From assembly GCF_011008845.1 (NCBI RefSeq), contig NZ_JAAIWM010000003.1:124001-188000 (forward strand): a stretch of 64,000 nucleotides of DNA. Reading direction: 5' to 3'. Source of the stretch: Bacillus mesophilus. GTDB lineage: Bacteria > Bacillota > Bacilli > Bacillales > SA4. The number at the start of each line of letters is the position of its first letter. Position 1 is the stretch's first letter. This document shows, one piece after another, positions 62,305-64,000 of this stretch. Under the pieces are notes generated by a model. That model saw only the letters and a list, made by a program, of their open reading frames with translations, was not told where the DNA came from and made no database searches. The position numbers were made by a program, and so were the translations under genes.

Positions 62305-64000
62305 TTATTTTCCTTCCGCTTTCAGTTCTAATAACAAATCACGAAGCTCTGCTGCTCGCTCAAAGTTTAATGCCTTGGCCGCTTCCTTCATCTCCACTTC
62401 AAGGTTTTCCATCAGCTTTTTACGTTCTGGCTTAGATAGATTTGCGAATGATGGTGCTGCATCATACTGCTCTTCTGTTTCTGCAGCAACAGTTGCCCGA
62501 ATCACATCGCGAATCTTCTTTTGAATCGTTTTTGGAGTAATACCATGCTCCTTGTTATACGCCTCCTGAGTTTCACGACGACGTTTTGTCTCATTGATGG
62601 CAATTTCCATTGAGTTTGTAATCTTATCGGCATACATGATAACATGACCATTCGCATTACGAGCAGCCCGTCCTGTAGTCTGTATTAATGAACGCTCAGA
62701 TCGTAAAAATCCTTCTTTATCTGCATCAAGAATAGCCACGAGTGAAACCTCTGGAATATCCAATCCTTCTCTTAAAAGGTTAATTCCAATGAGCACATCA
62801 TATTTCCCTAGTCGTAAATCTCGAATAATCTCGATCCGTTCTAGCGTTTTAATTTCTGAGTGAAGATAATTAACTTTAATGCCAAGTTCCTTCAAGTAAT
62901 TTGTTAAGTCCTCTGACATCTTCTTTGTTAACGTTGTGATTAGCACACGTTCATTCTTTTCTATTCTAAGATGAAGCTCACCAAGAAGGTCATCAATTTG
63001 TCCTTTAATCGGTCGAACCTCAATGGTTGGATCTAACAACCCAGTTGGTCTGATAATTTGTTCTACCATTTGTGGTGTATGCTCTATTTCATATGGACCA
63101 GGTGTTGCTGAAACATACACGATTTGGTTAACATGCTTTTCAAATTCATCAAACGTTAACGGTCGATTATCTAAAGCAGATGGAAGACGAAAGCCATGGT
63201 CAACTAACACAGACTTTCTAGCCTTATCTCCATTAAACATTCCTCGAATTTGTGGAAGCGTAACATGAGATTCGTCAACAACAATCAAGAAGTCCTTTGG
63301 AAAGAAGTCGATTAATGTGTATGGTGTTGAACCCGATGGACGCAATGTTAAATGTCTCGAATAGTTTTCAATTCCAGAACAGAATCCCATTTCTCTCATC
63401 ATTTCCAAATCATAACGAGTTCGTTGCTCAAGTCTCTGTGCTTCTAACAGCCTTCCATTTTCACGAAGCTCTTCAAGTCTAACTTCTAGCTCTGCTTCAA
63501 TATTTTCAATCGCAACCTTCATTTTTTCTTCACGTGTAACGAAGTGGGAGGCTGGGAAAATGGCCACATGCTCACGTTCTGCAATAATCTCTCCGGTTAA
63601 TGCATCAACCTCACGAATTCGGTCAATTTCATCACCAAAAAACTCTACTCGGATACAATGCTCATCACGAGAAGCAGGGAAGATTTCCACGACATCACCA
63701 CGAACTCTGAATGTACCACGCTGGAAATCAATATCATTTCGTGCATATTGAATGTCTACTAGATCTCTTAGTAAATGATTTCTTTCCTTCTCCATACCAA
63801 CGCGAAGTGACACCACTAGCTCGCGATATTCTTCCGGTGATCCTAAACCATATATACAAGACACACTCGCAATAATGATGACATCGTTTCGCTCAATGAG
63901 GGAAGAGGTCGCAGAATGGCGAAGCTTGTCTATTTCATCATTAATTGAGGCATCCTTTTCAATAAACGTATCTGTTTGCGGAACATAGGCTTCCGGTTGG
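62305..64000 (-). CDS. uvrB: Excinuclease ABC subunit B, C-terminal part
   Basis: The frame runs unbroken to the right edge (first visible residues [19 protein letters not shown]), so the N-terminal helicase motif I and the start lie outside. Visible: the beta-hairpin region downstream of [44 protein letters not shown], helicase motifs [33 protein letters not shown] and [11 protein letters not shown], and the UVR domain at the C-terminus ([26 protein letters not shown]). It opens DNA around lesions and hands over to UvrC. Confidence 0.97.
   Translation of the reverse strand, partial: QPEAYVPQTDTFIEKDASINDEIDKLRHSATSSLIERNDVIIIASVSCIYGLGSPEEYRELVVSLRVGMEKERNHLLRDLVDIQYARNDIDFQRGTFRVRGDVVEIFPASRDEHCIRVEFFGDEIDRIREVDALTGEIIAEREHVAIFPASHFVTREEKMKVAIENIEAELEVRLEELRENGRLLEAQRLEQRTRYDLEMMREMGFCSGIENYSRHLTLRPSGSTPYTLIDFFPKDFLIVVDESHVTLPQIRGMFNGDKARKSVLVDHGFRLPSALDNRPLTFDEFEKHVNQIVYVSATPGPYEIEHTPQMVEQIIRPTGLLDPTIEVRPIKGQIDDLLGELHLRIEKNERVLITTLTKKMSEDLTNYLKELGIKVNYLHSEIKTLERIEIIRDLRLGKYDVLIGINLLREGLDIPEVSLVAILDADKEGFLRSERSLIQTTGRAARNANGHVIMYADKITNSMEIAINETKRRRETQEAYNKEHGITPKTIQKKIRDVIRATVAAETEEQYDAAPSFANLSKPERKKLMENLEVEMKEAAKALNFERAAELRDLLLELKAEGK

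Overview
The window is chromosomal DNA of a low-GC Gram-positive endospore former of the Bacillaceae. The gene content and order closely follow Bacillus subtilis blocks: secG/est/rnr/smpB/ssrA, cggR-gapA-pgk-tpiA-gpmI-eno, rpoN(sigL)-yvfG, crh-whiA-yvcK-rapZ-yvcI, trxB-yvcD, the his operon, yvoF-ppaX-yvoD-lgt-hprK, yvlABCD and uvrBA. AGGAGG-type ribosome sites, frequent TTG/GTG starts and sigma-A promoters fit. Most genes lie on the minus strand. I see no insertion sequence, prophage or CRISPR array.

Layout. 1-2.6 kb: iron-siderophore uptake genes diverging around a Fur box, and an MFS exporter. 2.6-9.1 kb: a TM2 protein, asparagine synthase, and a fructose operon (fruR-fruK-fruA plus an extra HPr) with a cre-like site in its promoter. 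9.2-19 kb: accessory genes (YckD-like protein with a natural His6, kinase-like protein, M20 hydrolase, YceI, YciI, cold-shock protein, cadC-cadA, TVP38, haloalkane dehalogenase, DUF421). 19.2-24.8 kb: a LAGLIDADG endonuclease gene, a tmRNA gene interrupted by a group I intron, smpB, rnr, esterase, secG. 25-34.5 kb: glycolysis under CggR, then sigma-54. 35-45.7 kb: tRNA-Arg, clpP, an ABC exporter, the crh/whiA/yvcK/rapZ cluster, trxB and a TPR protein. 45.9-52.3 kb: the complete hisZGDBHAFIE operon. 52.8-64 kb: yvoF to hprK, yvl genes, uvrA and the 3' part of uvrB.

The genes form one carbon-control theme: HPr (His15/Ser46), Crh (Gln15/Ser46), the kinase HprK and its neighbour PpaX, a cre-like site at fru, and CggR for lower glycolysis.

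Three things stand out. (1) The ssrA (tmRNA) gene carries a 274-nt group I intron exactly in its T-loop, with a convergent, free-standing LAGLIDADG endonuclease gene beside it whose promoter contains a near-consensus LexA box. (2) cadA has an in-frame TGA exactly in place of the first cysteine of its metal-binding CxxC motif, with a good start site, unbroken frame on both sides and a small hairpin at the right distance for a bacterial SECIS: either a selenocysteine P-type ATPase or a point nonsense change. (3) At least six intergenic regions contain degenerate tandem arrays with a strict 20-21-nt period (about two DNA helical turns), each array with its own core word; together with two families of GC-rich palindromic elements they fill most long gaps between transcription units.
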